DNA of 64,000 nt from Microbacterium sp. SORGH_AS_0862 (GCF_030818795.1 NZ_JAUTAY010000001.1:1488001-1552000); one strand, 5' to 3'; numbered from the stretch's first letter, positions 31,380-41,224 are shown. Made by a program: numbers and translations. The notes: a model not told the origin generated them from the letters alone.

Positions 31380-32819
31380 ATGAGAAACGCAGCCATCCGC
31401 GCAGCCGCCTCGACGCCGCGCGCGATCCTCTATCTACGCCAGTCGACGTACCGCGAAGAGAGCATCAGCCTGCTGCTCCAAGAGACGGCTTGCCGTCAGT
31501 ACTGCGATCGACAGGGGTACGCCGTCGTAGACGTGGAAGCCGACCCTGGCATCTCGGGACGGACCTGGCAGCGCCCCGCCGTGCAACGCGTCATGTCCGC
31601 TGTCGAAGAGGGCCGCGCGGATGTCATCGTGCTCTGGCGCTGGTCGCGGCTATCGCGAAACCGAAAGCACTGGGCCGTCGCCGCCGACCGCATCGACGTG
31701 GCTGGCGGCGCGATCGAATCCGCCACTGAGCCCAACGACACCACTGCCGCCGGCAGATTTGGGCGCGGTGTCATGGTCGAGATGAACGCGTTCGAATCGG
31801 AACGCATCGGCGAGCAGTGGAAAGAGGTGCAGGAGTCTCGATTCAAGCGGGGACTCCCGCCGGGCACCGTCCCCTGGGGATGGCTCCACAACGACGACGG
31901 CACCATCGCGCCGAACCCCGATCAGGCCCCGGCGATTCCACAGCTCTACGAGATGTACATCAGCGGCGACGGCACGACCACACTTGCACGATGGCTTGAG
32001 CAGCACGGCTATCTCACCGCGCGGGGACGCACCCGCTGGGAGCGCTGCACCGTGACGAGCCTTCTCGATTCCCCCATTCACAGCGGTCAGGTGACCTACC
32101 ACGGCGAGACTCGCCCCGGCGTGCACGAGGGTCTTGTATCGCCCGAAACCTTCGAGCGATACCGCGCCCTGCGGATTGAGCGTGCTGGCAAGCGGGCGCC
32201 GCGCGCCAACTACCTGCTGTCGGGCTTGCTCACGTGCGGCTCGTGCGGCGTCGCAATGTACGGGCAGACAGTGCGCAATGCGGCGCACCCTGGCCGAGCC
32301 GATTACATCGCGTACCGCTGCAACAGCCTGTCTTTCACTCCCGAACACGGTCCGGGATACGTCCGCCTAAAGGCAGTCGAGGAAGCCGTCAGCGCCTGGC
32401 TGGCGCAGTACAGCCATCTCGAGCACTTCCCGGAGCGCGAGCATGTCTCACCGCCGCAGACGGAGGCGCAGCGCCTCGCCCGCGAGATCCAAGATCTCAA
32501 CGAAGCGCTGGTGAAACTGACCGTCGACTTCACGAGTGGAAAGATCCCCGAGCGTGCCTACTCTGCTACCGCACAGCATTACGACGCTCGCATCAGCACC
32601 CTGAGCGCCACGCTCGCTCGGCACGAGGCTTCAATCGCCATCGCCCCGAAACTGCCACAAGCGAGCGCACGTCTGCTGCTCGAGACGTGGGACGTATCCA
32701 GCGTGAAAGCCTGCCGAGAGGGCCTCCGGGATCTCATCGAGCGCATAACCGTCCACGTTGCCGCCAAAAAAGTCGAGATCAGACCACGAATCGGTGAGAC
32801 TATGGTTATCGATATCTAA
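31380..32819 (+). CDS. Large serine integrase
   Basis: A 479-residue serine recombinase from ATG 31380 with GGGAGACGC upstream. The catalytic domain has YLRQST (Ser22) and [10 protein letters not shown] (85-94); the recombinase domain follows (about 160-270). The zinc ribbon begins CGSC (286-289) with Cys314. A coiled-coil segment ([20 protein letters not shown]) is present. It inserts the phage by attP x attB crossover without host factors. Its stop codon abuts the host mpg sequence, so att lies at its 3' end. Confidence 0.95.
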   Translation: MRNAAIRAAASTPRAILYLRQSTYREESISLLLQETACRQYCDRQGYAVVDVEADPGISGRTWQRPAVQRVMSAVEEGRADVIVLWRWSRLSRNRKHWAVAADRIDVAGGAIESATEPNDTTAAGRFGRGVMVEMNAFESERIGEQWKEVQESRFKRGLPPGTVPWGWLHNDDGTIAPNPDQAPAIPQLYEMYISGDGTTTLARWLEQHGYLTARGRTRWERCTVTSLLDSPIHSGQVTYHGETRPGVHEGLVSPETFERYRALRIERAGKRAPRANYLLSGLLTCGSCGVAMYGQTVRNAAHPGRADYIAYRCNSLSFTPEHGPGYVRLKAVEEAVSAWLAQYSHLEHFPEREHVSPPQTEAQRLAREIQDLNEALVKLTVDFTSGKIPERAYSATAQHYDARISTLSATLARHEASIAIAPKLPQASARLLLETWDVSSVKACREGLRDLIERITVHVAAKKVEIRPRIGETMVIDI

Positions 32820-33078
32820 CGTGGCTCAGGTACACGTAGAGGTGCCCGGGCTCGCCCCACATCGTGGCGTTTCGAGGCGTCGGCCCCATGCGCGCGTGCG
32901 AACCGGGATCGGGGACGTCACCGGTCCCGCGGCCGTGGTAGGCCTCGACCTCGCTGAGGCGCAGCACGACGCGTTCGCCGTCGAGCTCGGTCTCCAGCAG
33001 TGCGTCGAGCAGGAGCGGCGCGACCTCCACCGGCAGGGCGCTCAGCGCCTCGCGCGTGGCCGGCACGTGGGTCGTCAT
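32806..33078 (-). pseudogene. mpg: 3-methyladenine DNA glycosylase, 5' part, interrupted by prophage
   Basis: ATG 33078 overlaps the upstream stop (ATGA). The frame reads [35 protein letters not shown] and [11 protein letters not shown], the signature of Mpg/AAG glycosylases, then turns into VRYR and a stop supplied by the antisense of the integrase 3' end. The family continues after YVYLSY/H with GMH and about 100 more residues, missing here. The insertion thus disrupts the gene after about residue 86. Excision by the integrase would restore it. Confidence 0.9.
32817..32846. other. Prophage attachment junction (attL or attR)
   Basis: The host reading frame of mpg is intact down to about 32820 and phage sequence starts there. 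The crossover should lie within the bases shared by attP and attB, near GTGGCTCAGGTACACG (about 32821-32836). The exact core dinucleotide cannot be set without the other junction, which is outside the window. Confidence 0.7.
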
Positions 33079-34493
33079 CGCAGCGGGACCCGGCACCACG
33101 AGATGTCGAAGGCGCCGAGGCTGGACACCTCGGTCTCGCTGTCGAGATCCAGGATGTGGGTCTCGACCGTCTCGGGCACCGGCAGGGCGTAGCTCGTCAC
33201 GTACGGGTTCTTCGCCGCATCCGGCTGCACGAGCACGGCCGCGTAGCGACCGGACGGCGAGACGCACGTCTGCAGCAGCGCCGAGCTCGCCGCCACCGTG
33301 AACACCGGCTTCGCGTGGCCTTCGCCGTCGACCAGCAGGAGCGAGGAGCCCGCGCCGTTCGGGTCGGTGTACTGACGGAGCGTCCGATCGCCGGTGAGCG
33401 GCACGACTCCGCCGAGATAGCCCGTCGCATCCTGCGCCGAGACGAGCGGCTCCTCCGAGCCGTCGACGAGCGAGATCGTGACCAGGCCGTCGGCGCGGAG
33501 CACGATGGCCGTTGTCGAGCCGCGGGCGATGCCCTCGATCTGCGCGGCCGCCCCCAGATCGACGGGGTCCTCCCCCGACGGCGGCGCGAGCAGCAGCCGG
33601 CCCTGGAACGAGAGCATGAGGATGCTGTCGGTGTCGGGGACGAAGCTCCACTGCGCGACGCTCGCCGGCTCCCCCGACACGTCGATGCGGGTCGGCGGGG
33701 TGTCGGCGTCGGCCGGCTTGAGCGAGGCGGTGTAGAGCACGCTCGCCCGGGCCCCCTGGGCCGACATGTCGGGGTCCGTGTAGGTGTAGCCGATGGTCTC
33801 GCCGCGATCGGCGGTCTGCAGGTCTTGGATGGGCCCCGTGCCGGGGAGCGGCAGCGAACGCTGTCCCGTCCCGTCGGGGTCGGTCACGATGAGCTCGTTC
33901 GAGCCGTCGTCGTCGACGACCGACATCACGAGGTGTGCACTCGTCGCGCGGAAGTCCTCGATGTGCCGGTGCGTGAAGACGGGGACGGCATCCTCGCCCG
34001 ACAGCGAGGTTCGGAAGACGGTGTCGTGTTCGCCGTCCTCACCGCGCTGCAGCAGGTACACCGACAGCGGCGGGGTGTGGAAGCTCTCGGTGAGCGTGAC
34101 GGCCGCATCCGAACCCTGCCCCGTGACACCCGCGATGGAGACCGTGTAGTCGGTGTCGTCGCGCAGGGGCAGCGTGAAGCGCACTCCGATGCTGCGGCCG
34201 GAGGTCTCGACCGCGAAGTCCGCGACGGGACTCACCGTCACCTGCGAGGGGTCGATCGAAGTGAGCGTCTGCGACGTGGTGAGGATCAGGCGTGAGCCGG
34301 ACGTGGACACCGCCGCCTGTGGGTCGAACTGCACGTTCGTCACACGGGGGCCCTGGAGGGTCCCGACCGCTCCCGCGGCGGCGCCCGCGAGCGCCAGCAC
34401 CGCGAGCACGATCGCGAACGCGCCGAGATACGCGCGGATGCGGCGGCGCCGGGACTGCTCGCGCCGCGAGGGGCGCCGGCCCTCAGTACTCAT
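33075..34493 (-). CDS. Membrane-anchored beta-propeller-like protein
   Basis: A 472-residue protein from ATG 34493 ([20 protein letters not shown]). One membrane helix (about 22-45: [20 protein letters not shown]) anchors a long extracellular region. It begins with an Ig-like part ([20 protein letters not shown]) followed by repeated WD40/TolB-type blades ([20 protein letters not shown] and similar). It is the last intact gene of the zinc operon. It may bind metal or cell-wall ligands; function unknown. Confidence 0.75.
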   Translation of the reverse strand: MSTEGRRPSRREQSRRRRIRAYLGAFAIVLAVLALAGAAAGAVGTLQGPRVTNVQFDPQAAVSTSGSRLILTTSQTLTSIDPSQVTVSPVADFAVETSGRSIGVRFTLPLRDDTDYTVSIAGVTGQGSDAAVTLTESFHTPPLSVYLLQRGEDGEHDTVFRTSLSGEDAVPVFTHRHIEDFRATSAHLVMSVVDDDGSNELIVTDPDGTGQRSLPLPGTGPIQDLQTADRGETIGYTYTDPDMSAQGARASVLYTASLKPADADTPPTRIDVSGEPASVAQWSFVPDTDSILMLSFQGRLLLAPPSGEDPVDLGAAAQIEGIARGSTTAIVLRADGLVTISLVDGSEEPLVSAQDATGYLGGVVPLTGDRTLRQYTDPNGAGSSLLLVDGEGHAKPVFTVAASSALLQTCVSPSGRYAAVLVQPDAAKNPYVTSYALPVPETVETHILDLDSETEVSSLGAFDISWCRVPLR

Positions 34494-35247
34494 AGGGATC
34501 GCTCGGCTCGTCGATCGGCGTGACCTGTTCGGCGACGATCGCCAGCTGTCCGGATCCGGTCGCGCGCACCGTGCCCGAGACGGTGACCCACTGCCCCGTG
34601 GACGGCGCGGCCGCATCCGCCGAGATGGCCAGGCGCGCGGGTTGCGCATCGATCACGCAGTGCGTGATGACGAGACGGCTGAGATCGAACCCGCCGTCGG
34701 TGTCGCCGCTGACGAATCCCGTGAGCGTCACCGCATCGCCCTCGAACGCGTCGGGGTTGGTCGCCGTGGCGAACACCGCGGCCCAGTCCCCCACCCCGAA
34801 CTTCGAGGTGTCGCCGGTCGAGGCGAGTGAGACCACATCCGATCCCGCGAACAACGGCGGCGCACCGACGTCGCGGGATGCGGCGAGCTCCGCCGAGAGG
34901 GATGCCGGCGGTAGCGCCAGCATCGTCACCACGACGCCCGACGCGAGAACGCCGCCCGCCACCGCGGCCACGGCGCCCGCCGACACCCGGCGTTCGTGGC
35001 CGTGATGCGGATGCTCCTCATCGGGGGCGTCGCCGTGGTCATGGCCGTGGTCGTCCTCCGCCCCGAGCGGCAGCACGAAGCTCAGCGCCGTTCCGACGAG
35101 CACGACCACGGCCATCCCGATCGCGAACCACGCCCCGTCCGGGTTGATGTACAGGCCGATGCGGCCGGTGACGGCCAGCACCAGGGTGATGACGGCCAAG
35201 GCTGCGGCAAGCCCCGCGCCCAGCCACCGGGTGAGAACGCTACGCAA
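34483..35247 (-). CDS. TIGR03943 family permease subunit (DUF1980)
   Basis: A 254-residue protein from ATG 35247, overlapping the permease gene. The N-terminus has two or three membrane helices (LGAGLAAALAVITLVLAVTG, WFAIGMAVVVLVGTALSFVL, VAGGVLASGVVVTMLALPPA) with a His/Asp-rich loop between (DDHGHDHG, HPHHGHE). The C-terminal domain (VTLTGFVSGDTDGGFDLSRL, VITHCVIDAQP) is the DUF1980 signature. It always pairs with the ArsP-type permease next door; the His loop suggests zinc. Confidence 0.85.
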   Translation of the reverse strand: MRSVLTRWLGAGLAAALAVITLVLAVTGRIGLYINPDGAWFAIGMAVVVLVGTALSFVLPLGAEDDHGHDHGDAPDEEHPHHGHERRVSAGAVAAVAGGVLASGVVVTMLALPPASLSAELAASRDVGAPPLFAGSDVVSLASTGDTSKFGVGDWAAVFATATNPDAFEGDAVTLTGFVSGDTDGGFDLSRLVITHCVIDAQPARLAISADAAAPSTGQWVTVSGTVRATGSGQLAIVAEQVTPIDEPSDPYEY

Positions 35248-36280
35248 GGAGATTCACCACCGCTCCGAGCGCGAAGGCGAACAACAGGACCGTGGTCACG
35301 ATCCCGACGAGTGCGCGGGTGGAGAAGGTCGTGCGCAGCAGAGCGATCATCTTCACGTCCACCAGCGGACCCGTCACCAGGAAGGCGACCAGCGAGCCAG
35401 GGGTGAAGGTCGAGGCGAACGAGAGCGCGAAGAAGGCATCGATGTTCGAGCAGATGGAGACGACGATCGCGAGCATCATCATCGCCACGATCGACAGCAC
35501 GGGGTTCGAACCGATCGCCAGCAGCGCGTTGCGCGGCACGAGCACCTGCACCGCGCCGGCGAGCGCGGAGCCGATCACGAGCGCGGGCATGACCGCGCGC
35601 AGCTCGACGAGGAACTGTGCCAGGGAGCGGCGCCCGCGGCCGCCGCGCTCGTGCACGACGACCTCGCACGTCGCGCGGAAACGATCGGTCAGCAGCGCGT
35701 CGGGTGAGGGGTGACGGCTGTAGAGCCACCCGATGAGGTTCGCCACCGCGTAGCCGCCCAGTAAGCGGGCGATGAGGATGCCGTCGCTGAAGCCGAAGGC
35801 CTGGTGCGTCGTGATGATCACGATGGGGTTCACGATCGGCGCCGCGATCAGGAAGGTCATGGTCTCGGAGACGCTGAAGCCGCGCATGAGCAGACCGCGT
35901 GCGAACGGCACGTTGCCGCACTCGCACACCGGAACGATCATGCCCAGCAGCGACAGCACCGCCCGCCGCGCCCAGGCGCGACGGGGCATCCACCGCTCCA
36001 GGACTCCTGCCGGCAGCCACACCTGGACGAGGATCGAGAGCACGACGCCCAGCGCCACGAACGGCAGCGACTCGATGAGCACGCTGAGCGCGAGCGTCAC
36101 GCCGTCCTGGAGGCGTGTGGGGACGTCCGCCGGGAGCAGCTGCGGGGCGAAGATGTAGATCGCCGCCATCACGACGATGAGCGCCAGTCCGAGACTGAGC
36201 GCCACGGACGTACGCGAGCCGGTCGAGCGCCGCGGGGGCGCCGACCTCGCGCGCTCGGTGCGACTAGTCGTCACGCTCAT
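35240..36280 (-). CDS. Permease, ArsP_1/DUF318 family
   Basis: A 346-residue integral membrane protein from ATG 36280, with about eight or more helices. The conserved VPVCECGNVPFARGLLMRG and AAPIVNPIVIITT motifs and the later SICSNIDAFFALSFAS identify the family. Members move metal or metalloid species. The position behind zur and the znu genes suggests zinc-linked transport, though the substrate is not known. Confidence 0.88.
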   Translation of the reverse strand: MSVTTSRTERARSAPPRRSTGSRTSVALSLGLALIVVMAAIYIFAPQLLPADVPTRLQDGVTLALSVLIESLPFVALGVVLSILVQVWLPAGVLERWMPRRAWARRAVLSLLGMIVPVCECGNVPFARGLLMRGFSVSETMTFLIAAPIVNPIVIITTHQAFGFSDGILIARLLGGYAVANLIGWLYSRHPSPDALLTDRFRATCEVVVHERGGRGRRSLAQFLVELRAVMPALVIGSALAGAVQVLVPRNALLAIGSNPVLSIVAMMMLAIVVSICSNIDAFFALSFASTFTPGSLVAFLVTGPLVDVKMIALLRTTFSTRALVGIVTTVLLFAFALGAVVNLLA

Positions 36281-36674
36281 TCGCCCGGGCGGCGGTGCAC
36301 GCACCGCAGAGCCCGAAGATGTCGACGACGTGCTCGGCCGAGGTGAAGCCGTGGCTCGCGGCCGTGCGCTGAGCCCACTCCTCGACCTCCGAGGCCTCGA
36401 TCTCGACGGTGAGACCGCACTGCCGGCAGATGAGGTGATGGTGATGGCCGCTCGTTACGCAGGCGCGATAGAGGTTCTCGCCCTCGGGGCTCTGCAGCGA
36501 GTCGGCGTCGCCGCCGGCGGCCAGCCCGGCGAGTGCGCGGTAGACGGTGGCCAGGCCGATGCCGGTGTTGTCGTCGCGCAGCCGCGCGTGCAGCGTCTGG
36601 GCGCTGACGAAACCCTGCGCGTCGGAGAGGGCTTCGCGGACGCGCTCGCGCTGCCAGGTGTTGCGCTGAGCCAT
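36264..36674 (-). CDS. zur: Fur-family regulator, Zur type
   Basis: A 136-residue protein from ATG 36674. The HTH part is WQRERVREALSDAQGFVSAQ with ATVYRALAGLA. Metal sites are SGHHHHLICRQCG and FGLCGAC, the two CxxC pairs of the structural zinc site. It lies in a zinc uptake operon, so it should be Zur, repressing the operon when zinc is plentiful. The likely target is the palindrome at 39413-39427. Confidence 0.88.
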   Translation of the reverse strand: MAQRNTWQRERVREALSDAQGFVSAQTLHARLRDDNTGIGLATVYRALAGLAAGGDADSLQSPEGENLYRACVTSGHHHHLICRQCGLTVEIEASEVEEWAQRTAASHGFTSAEHVVDIFGLCGACTAARANERDD

Positions 36675-36720
36675 GCCCGAATCCTACCCGCGCACCCTGG
36701 CAGCGGGCCGGGCGCTCTTC

Positions 36721-37582
36721 TCAGGCGGCACGCGTCACACGGTCGCGACGTGCTCCGATCGCGCGGCAGACGATGTAGATGACGAAGGAGATGGTCGTGA
36801 TGTACGGGCTCACCGGCAGGGTGCCGGCCACGGCGAGCAGGATGCCGCCGACGGCGGAGACGACACCGAACAGGGCCGCCCACAGCGGCACCGCGAGCGG
36901 GCCGGTCGAGATCCGCATCGCGGCCGCCGCCGGGGTCACGAGCAACGCGAGCACGAGCAGGGCGCCGATGATGTGCACGGCGACGGCGACGATGAGCCCG
37001 AGCAGCAGCATGAACGCGAGCGAGACCGCCCTCGTGGGCACGCCGCGAGCGGCGGCCGACTGGGGATCCAGCGAGTCGAAGCGCAGCGGGCGCCAGATGA
37101 GCAGCAGGCCCACCAGCACCACGGCGGCGATCGCGATGAGCACGCCGAGCTGCCCCGTCTGAACGGAGACGATCTGGCCCGTCAGCAGGCTGAACCGGTT
37201 GGCGCTTCGCCCGTTGTACAGCGAGAGGAAGAGGATGCCGAGGCCGAGACCGAAGGGCATCAACACGCCGATGATCGAGTTCCGGTCGCGCGCGCGGGAG
37301 CCGAGCCAGCCGATGAGCGCGGCGGCGATCATCGAGCCGACGATGGATCCCGTCACGACGTCGAAGCCGAGCAGGAGGGCGGCAGCGGCGCCGGCGAACG
37401 AGAGCTCACTGATGCCGTGCACCGCGAAGGCCATGTCGCGCTGCATCACGAACACGCCGACGAGACCGCCGACGATGCCGAGGACGGCGCCCGCCCACAC
37501 CGAGTTCTGTACGAGCTCGAGGATCTGGCCGTACTGGTGCCACGCCTCCGAACAGCGCGTCGCCGACGTCGCTCCAGTTCAT
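36721..37582 (-). CDS. znuB: Zinc/manganese ABC transporter permease (frameshifted near N-terminus as given)
   Basis: The main frame from GTG 37500 gives 259 residues with about eight membrane helices (WAGAVLGIVGGLVGVFVMQR, then DMAFAVHGISELSFAGAAAA, the conserved region of the family). The true start is ATG 37582 in another frame (MNWSDVGDALFG). Removing one G from GGAGGCG (37544-37549) joins it as LFGAWHQYGQILELVQNSVW into the main frame, giving about 286 residues. It overlaps znuC by 4 bases. A short version starting at GTG 37500 might still work. Confidence 0.85.
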
Positions 37583-38400
37583 GCGTGGTCCTCGTGGTCG
37601 TGATGGTGATGGTGCGACTGCTCCGCATCCGGTGCTCCGACGACGACGAGGCGTCCGCCCGCGCGCAGCACGTGCACGGGCGCGCCGTAGAGGTCGCTGA
37701 GCACGGCGGAGTCGAGCACCTGATCGGGGGTGCCGAGCATGAAGGTGCCGCCGGCGATGTAGAGGATGCGATCGACCGTGTCGAGGACCGGGTTGATGTC
37801 GTGGGTCACCAGCAGGACGCCGGCCTGGCGCTCGCGGCGATGCCGGTCGATCAGCGACACGACGGCCTGCTGGTTCGCGAGGTCGAGACTCGTCAGCGGC
37901 TCGTCGCACAGCAGCAGGCGCGGATCGTCGGCGAGCGCCTGTCCGACGCGGAGCCGCTGCTGCTCCCCGCCAGAGAGAAGTCCGACAGGACGGTCGGCGA
38001 AGGCTTCAGCACCCACGGCGGTGAGGAGCTCGTCGACGCGCGCCCGGTCACGTCGGCGGGAGATCGGCAGGCCGAAGCGGTGGCCGTCCACGCCGAGGGC
38101 GACGACGTCGCGCCCGCGCATCGAGGTGTCGCGCGGCAGCGGGCGCTGCTGGGGGATGTAACCGATGCGCCGGTTCCCCGCACGGGTGACCGGCGCCCCG
38201 AGAGCGGTGATCGTTCCCTCGCTGAGCCTGTCGAGGCCGAGGATGGCCCGCAACAGCGTCGTCTTGCCCGCGCCGCTGGGGCCCAGAACCGCCACCAGCT
38301 CGCCGGGTGCGACGGTCAGATCCAGCCCGCGCCACAAGTCGCGTCCGCCGCGCCGAAGCGCAGCGGACGCGATGACGAGCGGGTCGCGCTCGGGCGTCAC
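37579..38400 (-). CDS. znuC: Zinc ABC transporter ATP-binding protein
   Basis: A 273-residue ATPase from GTG 38400 (GTGA with znuA). Walker A is GPSGAGKT (40-47), the signature is LSGGEQQRL, Walker B is LLLCDEP and the switch His is in VTHD. The C-terminus ends with a His/Asp-rich tail (QSHHHHHDHEDHA), possibly a zinc sensor or buffer. It powers ZnuB. In-frame sequence above 38400 is a shadow of znuA. Confidence 0.92.
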   Translation of the reverse strand: MTPERDPLVIASAALRRGGRDLWRGLDLTVAPGELVAVLGPSGAGKTTLLRAILGLDRLSEGTITALGAPVTRAGNRRIGYIPQQRPLPRDTSMRGRDVVALGVDGHRFGLPISRRRDRARVDELLTAVGAEAFADRPVGLLSGGEQQRLRVGQALADDPRLLLCDEPLTSLDLANQQAVVSLIDRHRRERQAGVLLVTHDINPVLDTVDRILYIAGGTFMLGTPDQVLDSAVLSDLYGAPVHVLRAGGRLVVVGAPDAEQSHHHHHDHEDHA

Positions 38401-39392
38401 TTGGCGAGGGCTCCGGCGAGGTCCTCGATGTTCTTCTGCATCCACTGGATGTAAGTCTGGTCGTCGGGGCGCGTTTCCGTGAACTCGAGCACCGGAACAC
38501 CCGCGGTGCCCGCCGCGTCGATGATCTGCATCGTCTCGGCGCCACCCGCCTGCGCGTTGGCGATCACGACCTTGACCTCTCCCGACTTGACCTCGTCGAG
38601 AGCCTCGAGCAGAACGGCCGCCGGAACGTCCTGGCCTTCTTCGACGGCCTCGCTGAACTCGTCCGGCGTGGCGTTCTCGAGTCCGGCAGCGGCGATCAGG
38701 TAGCCCGGCACCGGCTCGGTCACGAAGACCTCGGCACCGCCGTGGGCAGCCTTGATGTCGTCGAGGGACTTCTCGAGACCGGCGACCTGTGCGAGGAAAG
38801 CTGTCGAGTTCGCCTGGAAGGTGTCCGCCTTGTCGGGAACGAGACGCGAGAGCTCCTCGGTGATGGCCTCGGTCACGTGCTCGATCGTGTGCGGGTCGTA
38901 CCAGACGTGCTCGTTGAAGCCCTCGATGTGGTCGTGGTCGTGCTCCAGCTCGGAGTGCGGGCTCGCCTCGAGCTCCTCCGTGTCGTGCTCGGTCGCCTCG
39001 GTGCCCTGCCAGCTGTCGGAGTACTCGGCGGCCACGATCACCGGCGCCTCGGACTTGCTCGCGTCGATGAGCGAGTCCATGAACGCGTCATAGCCGCCGC
39101 CGTTCTGGATGATGAGGTCGGCCTTCTGGACCGTCAGCTGGTCCGCTGCGGTGGCCTCGTAGTCGTGGGGGTCCTGCGCGGCGGACGAGATCACGGGCGT
39201 GATCGTGGCCGCATCCCCCGCGATCTCCTCGGCGATCTGGCTGTAGACGTTCGTCGAGGTGACGATGGTGATCGCGCCGTCGGATGCGGAGCTCTGCGAC
39301 GGATCGGCCGTGGCCGACGCGCATCCGGCGAGCGTGAGGGCGGCGCCGGCGACGAAGGCGGGCACGAGGAGAAGTCGGGTCTTCAGGGGCAT
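38397..39392 (-). CDS. znuA: Zinc-binding lipoprotein of ABC transporter
   Basis: A 331-residue protein from ATG 39392. The signal peptide ends in the lipobox LAGC (Cys24). It has the cluster A-1 fold with a His-rich loop (EHDHDHIEGFNEHVWYDPH), typical of zinc-specific members. The ligand His lies in NEHVWYDPH. It hands zinc to ZnuB. It heads the operon, with the Zur palindrome just upstream. Confidence 0.93.
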   Translation of the reverse strand: MPLKTRLLLVPAFVAGAALTLAGCASATADPSQSSASDGAITIVTSTNVYSQIAEEIAGDAATITPVISSAAQDPHDYEATAADQLTVQKADLIIQNGGGYDAFMDSLIDASKSEAPVIVAAEYSDSWQGTEATEHDTEELEASPHSELEHDHDHIEGFNEHVWYDPHTIEHVTEAITEELSRLVPDKADTFQANSTAFLAQVAGLEKSLDDIKAAHGGAEVFVTEPVPGYLIAAAGLENATPDEFSEAVEEGQDVPAAVLLEALDEVKSGEVKVVIANAQAGGAETMQIIDAAGTAGVPVLEFTETRPDDQTYIQWMQKNIEDLAGALAK

Positions 39393-39412
39393 GGCGGTCA
39401 CTCTACGCCTAC

Positions 39413-39427
39413 TGATAATCGTTATCA
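39413..39427. promoter_or_regulatory. Zur-box-like palindrome upstream of znuA
   Basis: TGATAATCGTTATCA, a palindrome with arms TGATAA/TTATCA, ends 20 bases before the znuA ATG at 39392. It is the AT-rich inverted repeat expected for a Fur/Zur operator and stands out in this GC-rich DNA. Its position overlaps the promoter zone, so zinc-loaded Zur would block transcription. Confidence 0.8.
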
Positions 39428-39910
39428 AAATCGCTGCAGCAGGCGCTTCGCGGCCACGACAGTGCCCGCATCCGGCGCGTGCCGCATCCGCATCCGCCGC
39501 GTCTTTCCGCCGATCTCACCGTTCTTCGCTCTCGCCCCCTCTCTGACCGAGTTGCGTCGCATGTGCGCATCTGCGCCACTTCTGCGCAAACGCATCAGTC
39601 ATTGACAGGCGCGCTTGCGCAAAAGTGTGGCCCTTCCACGCGGACGCTCCTGCCGGCACACCAGGCCGTGATGGCGTTCTGCCTCGGGCTCGGTGAGCCG
39701 CATCCAATGCAGCGGGGGCGCTGGGGGCGTATCGTGCGGGCCTGGCGCCGCCGCATCCGCCACACTTCTGCGCAGATGCGACAGAGAATGACTGTGGCGG
39801 ATGCGGAGACGTGTCGCATCTGCGCAGATGCGACGCAACTCGTGCATAGGCCGACGGCACCACCGCGAACGGCACACAACCGCGAGCGGCGATGTGCGCC
39901 ACGTACGGGG
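39428..39910. repeat. Non-coding region with nested inverted repeats
   Basis: About 480 bases with no credible gene. Three perfect inverted repeats nest here: CGAGTTGCGTCGCAT at 39548-39562 with its complement at 39828-39842; CCGCATCCGCCACA at 39751-39764 with its complement at 39793-39806; and a 22-bp self-complementary palindrome at 39813-39834 (half GTCGCATCTGC). A related copy of the TTCTGCGCA-n-GCATC unit is at 39580-39595. Open frames seen on both strands are products of the repeats. It may be a decayed small mobile element or a structured RNA locus. Confidence 0.6.
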
Positions 39911-41224
39911 TCACTCCACGAGGAGGGCGGGCTCCTCGAGCACGGCGGCGACGTCGGCGATGAAGCGGCTCATGCCGTCACCGTCGATGACGCGGTGATC
40001 GAACGAACCGGACACCGTGGTCACGAAGCGCGGGCGCACCTCGCCGTCCACCACCCACGGCTTCTGCCGGATCGTTCCCATCGCGATGATCCCGGCCTCG
40101 CCCGGGTTGATGATGGGGGTCCCCGCATCCATCCCGAAGACGCCGATGTTGGTGATCGTGATCGTGCCCTGCCGCTGGTCGGCGGGCGGGGTCTTGCCCT
40201 CGCGCGCCGTGAGCGTCAGGCGCTCCAGGGCCTTCGCCAGCTCACGCATGCTCAGGTTCTGGGCGTCCTTGATGTTCGGGACGATCAGACCGCGCGGCGT
40301 CGCCGCCGCGATGCCGAGGTTCACGTAGTGGCGGAGGTTGATCTGCGCACCGTCGTCGCCGTCGACCCAGGCGGCGTTGACCATGGGCGTGCGACGCACG
40401 GCCCAGATGACCGCGCGGGCCATGATCAGCAGCGGCGAGACCTTCGTGTCGGCGTAGTCGGGCGACGCCTTCAGGCGCTTCACGAGCTCCATCGTGCGGG
40501 TCGCGTCGACGTCGGTCCACACCGTCACGTGCGGGGCGGAGTAGGCGCTTCGCACCATCGAGCCGGCCGTCGCCTTGCGCACGCCGCGCACCGGGATGGA
40601 CTCCTCGCGCGGGTCGGCCTCGGCGACGGATGCGGCGACCGGGATCGTCTCCTCGCGCACCTCGGGCCACTCCGGCGTCTCGATGTTGCGGAACACGCTC
40701 GCTTGCGACGCGTGCTTCACGACGTCGTCGCGCGTCACCTCGCCGCCGGCACCGCTCGGCGTCACCGCGGACAGGTCGACGCCCAGGTCGCGGGCGAGCT
40801 TGCGGATCGGCGGCTTCGCCACGACCCCGGCGGCGGATGCGGCCGGCGCCGCGGCGGGCTTGCGGCGTCGCGAGGTGACGGCACCGGCGGAGCCGTAGCC
40901 GACGAGGACGGAACCGCCGGCCTCGGGCTCGGCCGCGGGGAGCACCGGGTCGCCGGGCGCGGGGACATCGGATGCGGGAGCCGCCGCATCCGCGATGGTG
41001 ATGATGGGAGCTCCGACGTCGACCGTCTGCCCCTCCTCGACGAGCACCTCGCCAACCACGCCCGCGAAGGGCGACGGCAGCTCGACCAGCGACTTGGCCG
41101 TCTCGATCTCCACGATCACGTCGTTGACGGCGACCGTGTCACCGCTCTTGACGTGCCAGGTGACGATCTCGGCGTCGGTGAGACCCTCGCCGACATCCGG
41201 GAGGTGGAAGGTCTGCGTGCTCAT
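39911..41224 (-). CDS. 2-oxoacid dehydrogenase E2 (dihydrolipoamide acyltransferase)
   Basis: A 437-residue protein from ATG 41224. The lipoyl domain has [16 protein letters not shown] with Lys44; an Ala/Pro linker follows; the E3-binding domain is [20 protein letters not shown] (about 138-170); the catalytic domain ends with [11 protein letters not shown]. The single lipoyl domain and neighbours E1 alpha/beta suggest a branched-chain 2-oxoacid (or alpha-branched pyruvate-type) complex. It ends the operon. Confidence 0.93.
   Translation of the reverse strand: MSTQTFHLPDVGEGLTDAEIVTWHVKSGDTVAVNDVIVEIETAKSLVELPSPFAGVVGEVLVEEGQTVDVGAPIITIADAAAPASDVPAPGDPVLPAAEPEAGGSVLVGYGSAGAVTSRRRKPAAAPAASAAGVVAKPPIRKLARDLGVDLSAVTPSGAGGEVTRDDVVKHASQASVFRNIETPEWPEVREETIPVAASVAEADPREESIPVRGVRKATAGSMVRSAYSAPHVTVWTDVDATRTMELVKRLKASPDYADTKVSPLLIMARAVIWAVRRTPMVNAAWVDGDDGAQINLRHYVNLGIAAATPRGLIVPNIKDAQNLSMRELAKALERLTLTAREGKTPPADQRQGTITITNIGVFGMDAGTPIINPGEAGIIAMGTIRQKPWVVDGEVRPRFVTTVSGSFDHRVIDGDGMSRFIADVAAVLEEPALLVE

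Larger units (their letters stand above)
1..32845. mobile_element. Integrated siphovirus prophage (left end outside window)
   Basis: A contiguous set of phage genes runs from the tape measure at the left edge to a large serine integrase ending at 32819. The order is that of a lambda-like or actinophage siphovirus: integrase, repressors, recombination and replication genes, terminase, portal, scaffold, capsid, connectors, tail tube, chaperones, tape measure. The right boundary is fixed by host mpg coding sequence, which loses family similarity at about 32819-32825. Lysis, distal tail genes and the left att site are not in the window. All structural classes are present, so the element may be close to complete apart from the one-base frameshifts described below. 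Confidence 0.95.

Noticed and set aside
36673-38454. 593-codon plus-strand frame opposite znuB/znuC
   Set aside because: His/Asp/Gly-rich antisense of ABC transporter genes; no family features.
39428-39910. CRISPR array at the repeat island
   Set aside because: Repeats are inverted and unevenly spaced, with no regular spacers and no cas genes.
39516-39914. Several short frames on both strands in the palindrome island
   Set aside because: They are generated by the inverted repeats (CAHATQL-like peptides repeated on both strands) and have no ribosome binding site.
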